NCBI GenBank assembly: GCA_938075305.1
Contig: CALJGV010000007.1
Span: 1-64,000, forward strand
Reading direction: 5' to 3'
Length of the DNA stretch: 64,000 nucleotides
From: an uncultured bacterium
GTDB taxonomy: Bacteria > Planctomycetota > UBA1135 > GCA-002686595
Part shown: piece after piece, positions 26,610 through 36,005 of the stretch
How the letters are laid out: each line of letters starts with the position of its first letter
How positions within the stretch are numbered: position 1 is the first letter of the stretch
Program-made: the position numbers and the translations under genes
The notes under the pieces: generated by a model
The model's database searches: none
Told to the model about the DNA's origin: nothing
Seen by the model: only the letters and a program-made list of their open reading frames with translations

Positions 26610-28174
26610 TGAAGCCTCGCTCGCCAGACCCTCCCCAGCCTCCCGGACCCTTGCCCCTCTCCTCCCAGCCCCTCGAGGGTGACCTCAGGCTGCTCTTCGC
26701 CATCAACCAGATCCTGGTGGGGAGCCTCGAGCCGCTCTCCGTCCTCGAACCGGTGCTGGCCGCCCTCGTGGAGGGGACCCACCTCCAGCACGCCGTCGTC
26801 ACCATGGTGCATCGGACCTCGGGCGAGCTGCGGATCGAGGCCGCCGTTGGGCTCACCGAGGAGGAGAAGTTCGAGGCGAGGAAGCGAGTGGACACCGGCC
26901 CGATCTCGGAGGCCGTTCAGCTGTCCCAGCCGCTGACCCTCCCCCTCGTGGACGGCGATCACCCGCTGCTGGGCGCCTGCTCACAGCCAGAGCCATGCTC
27001 GCTGCTGGTGATCCCCATCCAGCTGAGCGGGGAGATCGTGGGCGCGATCGCAGGGGACTTCCCCTCCACGCCCCACTCCGAGCTCAACCACGTCTCCATG
27101 CTCATGTCCACGGTGGCGTCGATGATCGCCCAGGCGGTGCGTTTGAGGCAGCGGGCCGCCGAGGAACGCGACTCTCTCCGGGCAGAGAACGAGCGGCTTC
27201 GAGACGAGCTCAAGGAGCGCTACCGGCCCGAGAACATCGTCGGCAACTCGCAGCCCATGCTCAGGGTCTTCGACCAGATCGCCAGGGTCTGCCGCGCGGA
27301 CGCCACGGTCCTCATTCGTGGCGAGAGCGGCGTGGGCAAGGAGCTTGTCGCCGCCGCGATCCACTACTCCAGCGATCGCGCAACCAAGCCCTTCATCAAG
27401 GTCAACTGCGCGGCGCTCCCAGCCACGCTGCTGGAGAGCGAGCTCTTCGGACACGAGAAGGGCGCCTTCACGGGCGCGGTCCAGGAGCGCATCGGCCGCT
27501 TCGAACTCGCGGACGGCGGGACGCTCTTCCTGGACGAGATCGGTGAGTTCCCCCTGACGACTCAGGTGCTCCTGCTTCGCTTCCTCCAGGAGCGGCAATT
27601 CGAGCGGATCGGGAGCGCGAAGACGCGCAGCACCGACGTACGGGTCCTCGCGGCCACCAACGCGGACTTGGAGGAGCTCGCCTCAAGCGGGACGTTCCGG
27701 GAGGATCTCTACTACCGCCTCAACGTCTTCCCGATCCACGTCCCGGCCCTCCGGGAGCGCGGGGTGGATGTGATCCCGCTGGCGGAGCATTTCCTGGAGA
27801 TCCACTCCAGCAAGGGCAACGCCGCCACGCCGCGGATCTCCTCCACCGCGCGGGCGCTGCTCAAGAGCTACCCCTGGCCCGGCAACGTCCGGGAGCTCGA
27901 GAACTGCATGCTGCGCGCGATGCTGCAGAGTGAGGGCGACGTGATCCGCTCGCATCATCTCCCCCCCAACATGCAGCCCGCCGGAGAGCAGCGCGCGGGG
28001 CCGAGCGGCAGCCTCGCGGCCACGATGGAGCGCGTGGAGCGGGAGCTCATCCTGGACGCCCTGCGCTCGACGCGCGGGAACCGCGCCAAGGCCGCCCGGA
28101 TCCTGGACATCACCGAGCGGCAGATGGGGCTGCGGGTCAAGCGCTACGGCATCGACCCAGGGACCCTGCGCTGA
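26609..28174 (+). CDS. Sigma-54 activator, NifA-like: GAF, AAA+ and Fis-type HTH
   Basis: This 521-residue protein has a GAF-like sensory domain (about 25-180), a short coiled coil (about 182-205), and an AAA+ domain with Walker A GESGVGKE (238-245), the sigma-54 contact loop GAFTGA (285-290) and Walker B GGTLFLDE (303-310). A Fis-type helix-turn-helix lies at about 475-515. It should remodel RNA polymerase with sigma-54 at target promoters. The start is uncertain: TTG 26609 is used, TTG 26651 is possible, and no ATG exists before the GAF domain. It has no receiver domain and no adjacent kinase, so the signal probably binds the GAF domain directly. Confidence 0.9.
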   Translation: MKPRSPDPPQPPGPLPLSSQPLEGDLRLLFAINQILVGSLEPLSVLEPVLAALVEGTHLQHAVVTMVHRTSGELRIEAAVGLTEEEKFEARKRVDTGPISEAVQLSQPLTLPLVDGDHPLLGACSQPEPCSLLVIPIQLSGEIVGAIAGDFPSTPHSELNHVSMLMSTVASMIAQAVRLRQRAAEERDSLRAENERLRDELKERYRPENIVGNSQPMLRVFDQIARVCRADATVLIRGESGVGKELVAAAIHYSSDRATKPFIKVNCAALPATLLESELFGHEKGAFTGAVQERIGRFELADGGTLFLDEIGEFPLTTQVLLLRFLQERQFERIGSAKTRSTDVRVLAATNADLEELASSGTFREDLYYRLNVFPIHVPALRERGVDVIPLAEHFLEIHSSKGNAATPRISSTARALLKSYPWPGNVRELENCMLRAMLQSEGDVIRSHHLPPNMQPAGEQRAGPSGSLAATMERVERELILDALRSTRGNRAKAARILDITERQMGLRVKRYGIDPGTLR

Positions 28175-28206
28175 CCACGTTCAGCCCCAGTCGGTAACCT
28201 GGGGGC

Positions 28207-31200
28207 ATGCCCTCCCTGGCCTCGCTCGTCCCCGTGCTCACCCTCGCCGCGGCCTCCATCGGAGACGACCCGGTCAGCTTCAGCCAGGAGGTCCGCCCCC
28301 TCCTCGCGGACCGCTGCTTCCCTTGCCACGGCCCCGACGCTGCGACGCGGGAGGCCGACCTTCGGCTCGACCTGCGGCGCTCCGCGGTCGCCGACCGTGA
28401 CGGCTCCAGGGTCATCGACACCCGCGCGCCCGCGGACAGCGAGCTGTTGATCCGGGTCCGCGACGACCTCGACCCCATGCCGCCTGCGCCGGACCACGCG
28501 CCGCTCTCCGAGCAGGAGGCCGCGCTTCTCGAGCAGTGGATCTCCGAGGGCGCGCGCTATGACGAGCACTGGGCCTATGGCGCACCGGCACGGCCCGAGG
28601 TCCCGCACATCGACCCGCGCTCGCCCGAAGCCGCGTGGGTCCGCGGAGACATTGATCGGTGGGTGCTCGAGGGCCTCGCGGAGGCTGGGCTCCAGCCGGC
28701 CCCGCGGGCCGATGCCCGGAGCCTCATCCGTCGCGTCTCCTTCGACCTCCTCGGGCTCCCCCCCACCCAGGCCCAGGTGGAGGCCTTCGAGCGCGACCCT
28801 GGGCAGGCCGCCTTCGAGACCTTCGTGGACGAGCTCCTCGCGTCGCCCCACCACGCCGAGCGCCTGACCACGTTCTGGTTCGACCTGGTGCGCTTCGCGG
28901 ACACCACGGGGATCCACGCGGACAACCGCTGGAACATCACGCCTTACAGGGACTGGGTGATCGACGCGTTCGCGTCGAACATGCCCTTCGACCGCTTCAC
29001 CTTGGAGCAGCTCGCAGGCGACCTGCTCCCGGACGCCGACCGCTCCCAGCGAGTCGCCGCCGCCTACAACCGACTCAACCTCATCACCCGTGAGGGGGGC
29101 TCCCAGCCCAAGGAATTCCTGGCCCGTTACACCGCCGATCGCGTCCGTAACGTGACCGAGGTCTGGCTCGCCTCCACCGTCGGCTGCGCGGAGTGCCACG
29201 ACCACAAGTTCGACCCCTTCTCCGCCCGGGAGTTCTACGAGCTGGGCGCCTTCTTCGCGGACATCGAGCAGGTCGGCGTCTACCTCTCGGGTAACAACAC
29301 CTTCCCCCCTGAGCTGCCCGTCCCCTCGGCGGACCAGGAGCAGAGGATGAACGAGCTCTCCTCCGCGCTCGCCACCGTCGAGGCCGCCCTCGCCGCGCAG
29401 ACCCCGGAGCTCGCCGCGGACCGGGCGGCCTTCATCGACGAGCTGGCCGAGAGCCCCTGGGTCACCCCGGCGGGGCTCGAGGTGCGCTCGGCCGCTGGCC
29501 GGTCCTTCGAGGCCGACGCGGCGGGTGCGTGGCGCTCTCGCCCGGACGGGGACGACAAGGACACCTTCACCGCGCGGTTCCCGGCGCCCGCCGCGCCGGT
29601 CCGCTCCATCCGGCTCGAGCTCCTCGCGGACGACGCGCTCCCGAACCAGGGCCCGGGGCTCGCCTCCAACGGCAACCTCGTGCTGACCGAGGTGACCGTG
29701 CGAGTCGACGGGGAGGCCGTCCCCATCGCCGCGGCCCGCGCCTCCTTCGAACAGCCCGGCTACCCGGTGGCCAAGGCCCATGACGGGGAGCTGGGACGCG
29801 GCGGGTGGGCCGTGATGCGCGCCCAGGACGGGGCCCCCTCGGAGGCCATCTTCGACCTCGTGCGGCCCTTGGGCGGACCAGGAGCCGGCGCGGTCGAGGT
29901 GGAGCTCGCCCAGGTCCATGGCGGCCGGCACCTCCTGGGCCGCTGGCGCCTGTCGGTGGGCACCGAGGTAGACCGCCCCGCCCTCGCGCCGCGCCTCCGG
30001 GAGCTCCTCGCCCTCCCCGGAGAGGAGCGCCCGGAGGAGACCGAAGCGGAGCTGGACGTCCTGCACCGGGCGCACTGCGCGCTCCTGGCCGACGACCGCG
30101 AAGAGAAGGCACGCCTCGAGGGCGAGGTCATGGCCCTCCAGGGTCAGATCCCCCTCGTCATGGAGACCCGCGCCGTCGATCCCATGGTCACCCGGGTCCT
30201 GGCCCGGGGAGACTGGATGGACGAGAGCGGCGAGGTCGTGCAGCCCGGGGTCCCGGCCGCCCTCGGCGTGATCGCGGTCGAGGGACGACGCCCCACTCGC
30301 CTGGACCTCGCCCGGTGGCTGGTGGACGGGCGGAACCCGCTCGTCGCCCGGGTGCTCGTGAACCGTGTCTGGCGGCTCTTCATGGGCCGCGGGATCGTGG
30401 AGACCCTGGATGACTTCGGGGTCCAGGGCGCCTCCCCCACCCACCCTGAGCTCCTCGACCACCTGGCCACACGGCTGGTGGACTCCGGGTGGGACCTGCG
30501 CGCGCTGATCCGGGACATCGTGACGTCCAGCGCCTACCAGCAGACGTCCGCGGTCCCCGCCCCCTCGTCGGCCCGCGAGGAGCAGTTCGGATTGCAGGTC
30601 CGGCACCGGCTCGACGCGGAGTTCATCCGTGACGGAGCGCTCGCAGCCAGCGGACTCTTGCAGCGCGACGTTGGCGGGCCAAGCGTCCGCCCCTACCAGC
30701 CCGTCGGCTACTGGTCGCACCTCAACTTCCCCCGCCGGACGTACCGCCCCTCGGAGGGCAAGGCCCTCCACCGGCGCGCGCTCTACGGACACTGGCAGCG
30801 CCAGTTCGTCCACCCGAGCCTCGCGGCCTTCGACGCCCCGAGCCGCGAGCGCTGTACCTCGGAGCGGTCGCGCTCCAACACGCCCCTCGCGGCCCTCGCG
30901 CTGCTGAACGACCCCATCTTCGTGGAGGCCGCCCGCGCCCTTGCCAAGGAGGTCCTCACCGCTGCGGCCGAGGAGGACGACGCGCGCCTGACCGTGCTCT
31001 GGGAGCGAGTCCTCCAGCGGGCGCCAGAGGCCTCCGAGCGGGAGCTCCTCCTCGAGCTGCTCGCCGGCCAACGGGCCTCCTTCGCGGAGAACCCCGACGA
31101 CGCCGCGGCGCTCATCGCCGTCGGCGCGTCGCCCGCCCCCACCAACCTCGCGCCCGCCGAGCTGGCGGCGTGGACCTCCGTGGCCCGCGTGGCCCTCAAC

Positions 31201-31227
31201 CTCCACGAGGCGATCGTCAGGGAATGA
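28207..31227 (+). CDS. PSCyt1/PSCyt2/PSD1 protein (planctomycete cytochrome C, DUF1549 and DUF1553)
   Basis: This 1006-residue exported protein has a signal peptide and then a cytochrome-c-like domain with CFPCH (C37, C40, H41). DUF1549 follows (from about 150, with [11 protein letters not shown] and [11 protein letters not shown]), then a variable middle region, then DUF1553 ([21 protein letters not shown]). The biochemical role of the family is not established. It is strongly linked to Planctomycetota and is nearly always next to a DUF1501 gene, as here through an ATGA overlap. Confidence 0.95.
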   Translation: MPSLASLVPVLTLAAASIGDDPVSFSQEVRPLLADRCFPCHGPDAATREADLRLDLRRSAVADRDGSRVIDTRAPADSELLIRVRDDLDPMPPAPDHAPLSEQEAALLEQWISEGARYDEHWAYGAPARPEVPHIDPRSPEAAWVRGDIDRWVLEGLAEAGLQPAPRADARSLIRRVSFDLLGLPPTQAQVEAFERDPGQAAFETFVDELLASPHHAERLTTFWFDLVRFADTTGIHADNRWNITPYRDWVIDAFASNMPFDRFTLEQLAGDLLPDADRSQRVAAAYNRLNLITREGGSQPKEFLARYTADRVRNVTEVWLASTVGCAECHDHKFDPFSAREFYELGAFFADIEQVGVYLSGNNTFPPELPVPSADQEQRMNELSSALATVEAALAAQTPELAADRAAFIDELAESPWVTPAGLEVRSAAGRSFEADAAGAWRSRPDGDDKDTFTARFPAPAAPVRSIRLELLADDALPNQGPGLASNGNLVLTEVTVRVDGEAVPIAAARASFEQPGYPVAKAHDGELGRGGWAVMRAQDGAPSEAIFDLVRPLGGPGAGAVEVELAQVHGGRHLLGRWRLSVGTEVDRPALAPRLRELLALPGEERPEETEAELDVLHRAHCALLADDREEKARLEGEVMALQGQIPLVMETRAVDPMVTRVLARGDWMDESGEVVQPGVPAALGVIAVEGRRPTRLDLARWLVDGRNPLVARVLVNRVWRLFMGRGIVETLDDFGVQGASPTHPELLDHLATRLVDSGWDLRALIRDIVTSSAYQQTSAVPAPSSAREEQFGLQVRHRLDAEFIRDGALAASGLLQRDVGGPSVRPYQPVGYWSHLNFPRRTYRPSEGKALHRRALYGHWQRQFVHPSLAAFDAPSRERCTSERSRSNTPLAALALLNDPIFVEAARALAKEVLTAAAEEDDARLTVLWERVLQRAPEASERELLLELLAGQRASFAENPDDAAALIAVGASPAPTNLAPAELAAWTSVARVALNLHEAIVRE

Positions 31228-32636
31228 GACCGCTCCTCCATCCAGGCCTGATGAACGCGCTCTCCCGCAGGACGTTCCTCACGGGCGCGGCCGCGGGGCT
31301 CGGGCAGGCAGCCCTGGCCTCGTTGAGCGCCGGGGCCCAGCAGGGTCCGGCGTCGATCCGGCTCCCGGGCGTCCCCCGGGCCAAGCGCGTCATCCACCTC
31401 TACATGGCGGGCGGCCCCAGTCACCTGGAGACGTTCGACGAGAAGCCCGAGCTCGCCAAGCTCGACGGCGACCCCATGCCGGAGTCGTACACCGGCGGCC
31501 AGCAGCTGGCGCAGCTCCAGGGGCGCGCGCTCAAGTGCCTCGGGCCCCGCTTCCCCTTCCGGGCCTTCGGGGAGAGCGGGCTCCGCATCTGCGAGAAGTT
31601 CCCGCGCCTCGGCGGCGTGATCGACGAGTTCTGCATCCTGAATTCGCTCGAGACCGACCAGATCAACCACGACCCCGCGCACACCCTCTTCAACACCGGG
31701 ACGACGCTGCCAGGGCGGCCGTCCATGGGGTCCTGGATCCACTACGGGCTGGGCTCCATGAACGAGAACCTGCCCGCCTTCGTGGTGCTCAGCTCCATCG
31801 GCAAGGGCGGCCAGTCCCAGCCCATCGCCGCCCGCCAGTGGCACTCGGGCTTCCTCCCCTCCCGCTTCCAGGGGGTCGAGCTCCGCTCCGTCGGCGACCC
31901 GGTCCTCTACGTACAGAACCCCGCGGGGGTCGACCGCGCCGGGCAGGGCGACGTGGTGGAGGCGATCGCGAAGCTGAACGGCGCGCGCGCCGCACGGAGC
32001 GGCGACCCCGAGGCGGCGGCCCGCACGGCCCAGTACGAGCTCGCCTTCCGCATGCAAGCCGCGGTGCCCGAGCTCGTGGACCTCTCCGACGAACCCCAGG
32101 AGGTGCTCGACCTGTACGGCACCGAGGGCCGCGACGGGTCCTACGCCAGCAACTGCCTCATGGCCCGCCGCATGGCCGAGCGGGGCGTGCGGTTCATCCA
32201 GGTGTACCACCGGGGCTGGGATCACCACGGCGGCGTACAGCGCTCCATGGAGATCACCGCCCGCGAGGTGGATCAGGCGAGCGCCGCGCTCGTCACCGAC
32301 TTGAAGCGGCGCGGCCTCCTGGAGGACACGCTGATCCTCTTCGGCGGTGAGTTCGGCCGCACCCCCATGGGCCAGGGTGACGGGAGGGACCACCACATCC
32401 GCGGCTTCTCCTACCTCATGGCCGGCGCCGGCATCCCCGGGGGTCGACGCTACGGAGCGACCGATCCCCTCGGCTACGCCGCCGTGGAGGACGTCGTCCA
32501 CGTCCGCGACCTGCACGCCACGGTGCTGCACCTGCTCGGCCTGGACCACCAGCGGCTCACCTACGACTTCCGCGGCCTCGACCTGCGCCTCACCGGCGTT
32601 GAGCCCGCGCGGGTCCTGCACGACGTCATCTCCTGA
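31224..32636 (+). CDS. DUF1501 protein with Tat signal
   Basis: The ATG at 31224 overlaps the upstream stop as ATGA and gives 470 residues. ATG 31251 (MNALSRRTFLTG) is an alternative that keeps the twin-arginine motif. The family has a sulfatase/alkaline-phosphatase-like fold. FGGEFGRTPMG and DHH are typical. It is exported by the Tat system, hence probably folded with cofactor before export. It is predicted to work with the PSD1 partner, though the reaction is unknown. Confidence 0.93.
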   Translation: MRPLLHPGLMNALSRRTFLTGAAAGLGQAALASLSAGAQQGPASIRLPGVPRAKRVIHLYMAGGPSHLETFDEKPELAKLDGDPMPESYTGGQQLAQLQGRALKCLGPRFPFRAFGESGLRICEKFPRLGGVIDEFCILNSLETDQINHDPAHTLFNTGTTLPGRPSMGSWIHYGLGSMNENLPAFVVLSSIGKGGQSQPIAARQWHSGFLPSRFQGVELRSVGDPVLYVQNPAGVDRAGQGDVVEAIAKLNGARAARSGDPEAAARTAQYELAFRMQAAVPELVDLSDEPQEVLDLYGTEGRDGSYASNCLMARRMAERGVRFIQVYHRGWDHHGGVQRSMEITAREVDQASAALVTDLKRRGLLEDTLILFGGEFGRTPMGQGDGRDHHIRGFSYLMAGAGIPGGRRYGATDPLGYAAVEDVVHVRDLHATVLHLLGLDHQRLTYDFRGLDLRLTGVEPARVLHDVIS

Positions 32637-32648
32637 GTCGAGTTCGGG

Positions 32649-32672
32649 TGCAGGCCCGGTGGGGCGCCTGCA
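32649..32672 (+). terminator. Possible terminator after the PSD1/DUF1501 pair
   Basis: TGCAGGC (32649-32655) pairs with GCCTGCA (32666-32672) around a 10-nt GC-rich loop, 13 nt after the DUF1501 stop. There is no T-tract, so its strength as a terminator is doubtful. The rest of the 299-bp gap to 32936 shows nothing else. Confidence 0.4.
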
Positions 32673-32935
32673 GCGTGGACCTCCAGCCGCGCGGCCGGGG
32701 TTCCGGGGTCGCCAGGGCTCCCTTCGGCCCGCAGCCCGCGCTTCGCCAGCCCGCCCGCCGGTGTTTTCCCTCCCCGCCCGCGGGGGGTGCCTTCAGAGAG
32801 CGACGGGCATTCCCGCCGTGCGTCTGAATCGGCGCCCGCTCGTCCCACGGGAAGCTCCATTAGGTCCCCTCGGGCGTGGAACTCAGGCGCTAGCTTGTGG
32901 GGACCAGCCGGCCTGCCCCCTGACCCCCGCGACCG

Positions 32936-34612
32936 ATGAGACTCTCCCTTCCCCTCGCCCCCGCCCTCCTCCTCGCCTCTTGCCAGCTCGGCGGCACGAC
33001 CCTCGAGGCGCCCGTCTCGGATCACCTCGAAGTGGACGCCTCCCGGGCCCAGCGGTTCGATGAGATCGGCCCCTACCGCCGACCGGTGACGACCACCTCC
33101 GACGAGGCCCAGTGGTACTTCGACCAGGGGCTCGCGTGGATGTACAGCTTCAACCATGACGAGGCGATCCGCTCGTTCGCCAAGGCGGCCGAGCTCGACC
33201 CGGAATGCGCCATGGCTTGGTGGGGCATCTCGATCTGCGAGGGCCCGAACTACAACGACCCGGTCATGACGGACGAGCGCTCCGGCGCCGCCTGGTCCGC
33301 GCTCAAGGAGGCCGAGGCCCGGATCGATAACGCGAGCCCCGTGGAGCGCGGGCTGATCCAGGCGCTCGCCACGCGCTACGCGTTCCCCTGGCCGAAGGAC
33401 AGGACGGACCTCAACGAGGCCTACGCCGCGGCCATGGAGGAGCTCCTCGCCCGCTTCCCCGATGACCCGGAGGTCGGGACCCTGTACGGCGAGTCGCTCA
33501 TGGTCCTGCGGCCCTGGCAGCTCTACACCATCGACCGCTTGCCCGAGGCGGACACCGCCAAGATCACCGCCGCCCTCGAGGCCGTGCTCGAGGAGCACCC
33601 CAACAACCCGGGCGCGAACCACCTCTACATTCACGCGGTCGAGCCGAGCCTCGAGCCCGAGCGGGCCCTCCCCGCCGCCGACCGACTGAGGAATCAGATC
33701 CCCGTCTCCGGCCACATGAACCACATGCCGTCGCACATCTACGTGCAGACCGGCGACTGGGACAAGTCCATCGTGCAGAACCGGGCCGCCATGCGCCGGG
33801 ACACCGCTTACCTGGAGCGGTCCCCTGACCAGGGCATCCAGCACATGTACATCGTCCACAACGCGCACATGCTCGCGTACTCGGCGATGATGGTCGGGCA
33901 GGAGACCGAGGCCATGGAGGCCGCGCGGTCCATGCTCCCCGGCGTCCCCGAGCAGATGCTCCCCGCGGTCGCCGACTTCGTGGACCTCTGGATGAGCTCG
34001 GTCTACGACGTGCAGAAGCGCTTCGGCCGCTGGGACGCCATCCTCGCAGAGCCCGCGCCCCCCGAGACCCTGCCCATCACCACCGCGATCTGGCGGGCAC
34101 ACCGGGCCATCGCCTTCGCCGCAAAGCACGAGTTCGAGGACGCCGAGGCCGAGTACGAGCGCTTCAAGGAGGCCCGCGACGCCTTTCCCGAGGACAAGAT
34201 GTCTGGCTCCGACGCCACGCGCCGGATCCTCGAGGTCAGCGACCACTTCATCCGCGGAGAGATCGCGCTGCAGCGGGGCCAGTGGGATCGCGCCATCGCG
34301 GCGCTCGAGCAGGCCGTGGAGGTCGAGGACTCCCTCAGCTACGGCGAGCCGCCCCAGTGGCTCCAGCCCACCCGCCACACCCTCGGCGCCGTCCTCCTGA
34401 AGGCCGGACGCCCGGCCGACGCCGAGGCGGTCTACCTGGAGGACCTGGAGCGGTGGCCCGGGAACGGATGGTCGCTCCTAGGGCTCTCTCGCTCCCTGCG
34501 CGCCCAGGGCAAGGTCGAGGCCGCCGCTGCTGCCCAGACCCGCTACGAGGCCGCCTGGAAGGGCGCGGACCGTCCCGTGACCTCCAGCTGCCTCTGCCTC
34601 CCGGACGCCTGA
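32936..34612 (+). CDS. TPR-repeat lipoprotein
   Basis: This 558-residue protein has a lipoprotein signal ending at LASC (Cys16). Tetratricopeptide-like helices begin around residue 58 (AQWYFDQGLAWMYSFNHDEAIRSF has been read as the first) and recur to the C-terminus. A His-rich central stretch (HMNHMPSHIY) is conspicuous. Similar proteins are usually annotated only as TPR-containing, and no enzyme motif is visible. Its stop overlaps the start of the next gene (TGATG). Confidence 0.82.
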   Translation: MRLSLPLAPALLLASCQLGGTTLEAPVSDHLEVDASRAQRFDEIGPYRRPVTTTSDEAQWYFDQGLAWMYSFNHDEAIRSFAKAAELDPECAMAWWGISICEGPNYNDPVMTDERSGAAWSALKEAEARIDNASPVERGLIQALATRYAFPWPKDRTDLNEAYAAAMEELLARFPDDPEVGTLYGESLMVLRPWQLYTIDRLPEADTAKITAALEAVLEEHPNNPGANHLYIHAVEPSLEPERALPAADRLRNQIPVSGHMNHMPSHIYVQTGDWDKSIVQNRAAMRRDTAYLERSPDQGIQHMYIVHNAHMLAYSAMMVGQETEAMEAARSMLPGVPEQMLPAVADFVDLWMSSVYDVQKRFGRWDAILAEPAPPETLPITTAIWRAHRAIAFAAKHEFEDAEAEYERFKEARDAFPEDKMSGSDATRRILEVSDHFIRGEIALQRGQWDRAIAALEQAVEVEDSLSYGEPPQWLQPTRHTLGAVLLKAGRPADAEAVYLEDLERWPGNGWSLLGLSRSLRAQGKVEAAAAAQTRYEAAWKGADRPVTSSCLCLPDA

Positions 34613-35349
34613 TGCGCGCGCTCGGGCTCCTCCTCTCCGTCGCCGCGCTCGGCGGATGCCAGCTGGGGGTTCGTCCGGCCTCCGCGCCCCCTCCCCCCCC
34701 GGCCATCCCGGAAGGGGAGGACCCCGGGCGGTGGACCGCCGCCCTCGAGGCGTTCGAGGCCCAATCGGTCGACATCGACCGGCCCGTGGTCTTCGTGGGC
34801 AGCTCGAGCATCCGCCTCTGGTCCACGCTCGAGGAAGACATCGCACCCGTCCCGGTGCTCAACCGCGGATATGGCGGCTCACGGATCTTCGACACGATCT
34901 ACTGGGCGGACCGGCTCGTCACCGCCCATGACCCGACGGTGGTCGTGGCCTTCACCGGGACGAACGACATCAAGGGAGAGACGCCGCGGCCCGCCGCGTG
35001 GGTCGCGGACCGCTTCGATGAGCTGGTGGTGAGGCTCCGGGCGCTCGGGTGCGACGCGCCCCTCGTCTACATCGCCATCAGCCCGACCCCAAGCCGCGCC
35101 GAGCACCTCGCCGTCGTCCTCGAGGCGAACCGCCTGATCCGCGAACGCTGCTCCCAGGAGGACGGCCTCCACTTCGTGGACACGGCGAGCCAGCTGCTCG
35201 ACGCCGACGGTCAGCCCGACCCGCGCTGGTTCGTCGAGGACCGGCTGCACCTGAACGCCGAGGGGTACGCCGCGTGGACGGCCATGGTTCGCCCCGTCGT
35301 CCACCGCCTCGACATGGCCGAGCGGGTCAGCGATCGGTCGCGGCCCTAG
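34612..35349 (+). CDS. SGNH/GDSL hydrolase lipoprotein
   Basis: This 245-residue protein has a lipobox LGGC (Cys16). GSSSIRLW (63-70) is the block I variant with a catalytic Ser. GTND (116-119) is block III. DRLHLNAEGY supplies Asp and His of block V. It is related to acyl-glycan esterases and lysophospholipase-like enzymes, and is coupled to the TPR lipoprotein gene by TGATG. Its TAG stop overlaps the convergent pdeM stop in the palindrome CTAG. Confidence 0.9.
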   Translation: MRALGLLLSVAALGGCQLGVRPASAPPPPPAIPEGEDPGRWTAALEAFEAQSVDIDRPVVFVGSSSIRLWSTLEEDIAPVPVLNRGYGGSRIFDTIYWADRLVTAHDPTVVVAFTGTNDIKGETPRPAAWVADRFDELVVRLRALGCDAPLVYIAISPTPSRAEHLAVVLEANRLIRERCSQEDGLHFVDTASQLLDADGQPDPRWFVEDRLHLNAEGYAAWTAMVRPVVHRLDMAERVSDRSRP

Positions 35350-36005
35350 CGGCAGAGCGCGGGGGGGACCTCGAGGACGGCGGTGGGCGTCACGGCGAAC
35401 AGTCGATCGGTCGGCGCAACCGGGATGATCTGGAGTCCCGTGAACTGACCGAACGCCGGCAGGACGACGCCCTCTGCCCGCGCCCAGAAGACCGGCAGTC
35501 GGGCGCTGTCGGCGCGATCCACCAGCCGCACGCCGGGGTGGACGTGGCCCGCTACGAAGGGGCCCTCGCCCCCCGGATGATGCCGGTAGACGAGGCCCCC
35601 CGAGGTCACTGGCTCCGCCACGGAGACCAGGTCCAGCCGGTCGATGAGCTCGGCGGCGTGGCGGTCGTGGTTGCCCCGAACCAGGGTCACCTCGACCTGC
35701 CGCTGATCTGCGAGCCAGGCCCCGAAGGTCCGGGCCGTGGGGCTCTCCGGCTCGATCTCGTCGTGGAAGAGGTCCCCGAGCAACGTCAGGCGGCGCGCGC
35801 CCAGCCGCGACACCAGGGCGTCGATCCGCTCGAGCTCGCGGCGGGTCGTGCCGGGAGGCATGGGGCGCCCGGCGCGGCGAAAGGCAGCGGCCTTGCCGAT
35901 GTGGACATCCGCCAGCAGCAGCTCCCCCTCGTCGGGCCGAAAGGCGGCCCGCTCGGGACAGAGCACCAGCGCCCGCCCCCCCAGCTCGATCTCGAGGTCG
36001 CTCAT
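35346..36005 (-). CDS. pdeM: Ligase-associated DNA damage response endonuclease PdeM
   Basis: This 219-residue metallophosphoesterase starts at ATG 36005, which overlaps the helicase stop as ATGA. Metal-binding motifs are LLLADVHIGKA, LLGDLFHDE, GNHDRH and AGHVHPG. PdeM is the nuclease member of a four-gene set known as ligase-associated DNA damage response. It is the last gene of a five-gene operon running from 43609 to 35346. Confidence 0.94.
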   Translation of the reverse strand: MSDLEIELGGRALVLCPERAAFRPDEGELLLADVHIGKAAAFRRAGRPMPPGTTRRELERIDALVSRLGARRLTLLGDLFHDEIEPESPTARTFGAWLADQRQVEVTLVRGNHDRHAAELIDRLDLVSVAEPVTSGGLVYRHHPGGEGPFVAGHVHPGVRLVDRADSARLPVFWARAEGVVLPAFGQFTGLQIIPVAPTDRLFAVTPTAVLEVPPALCR

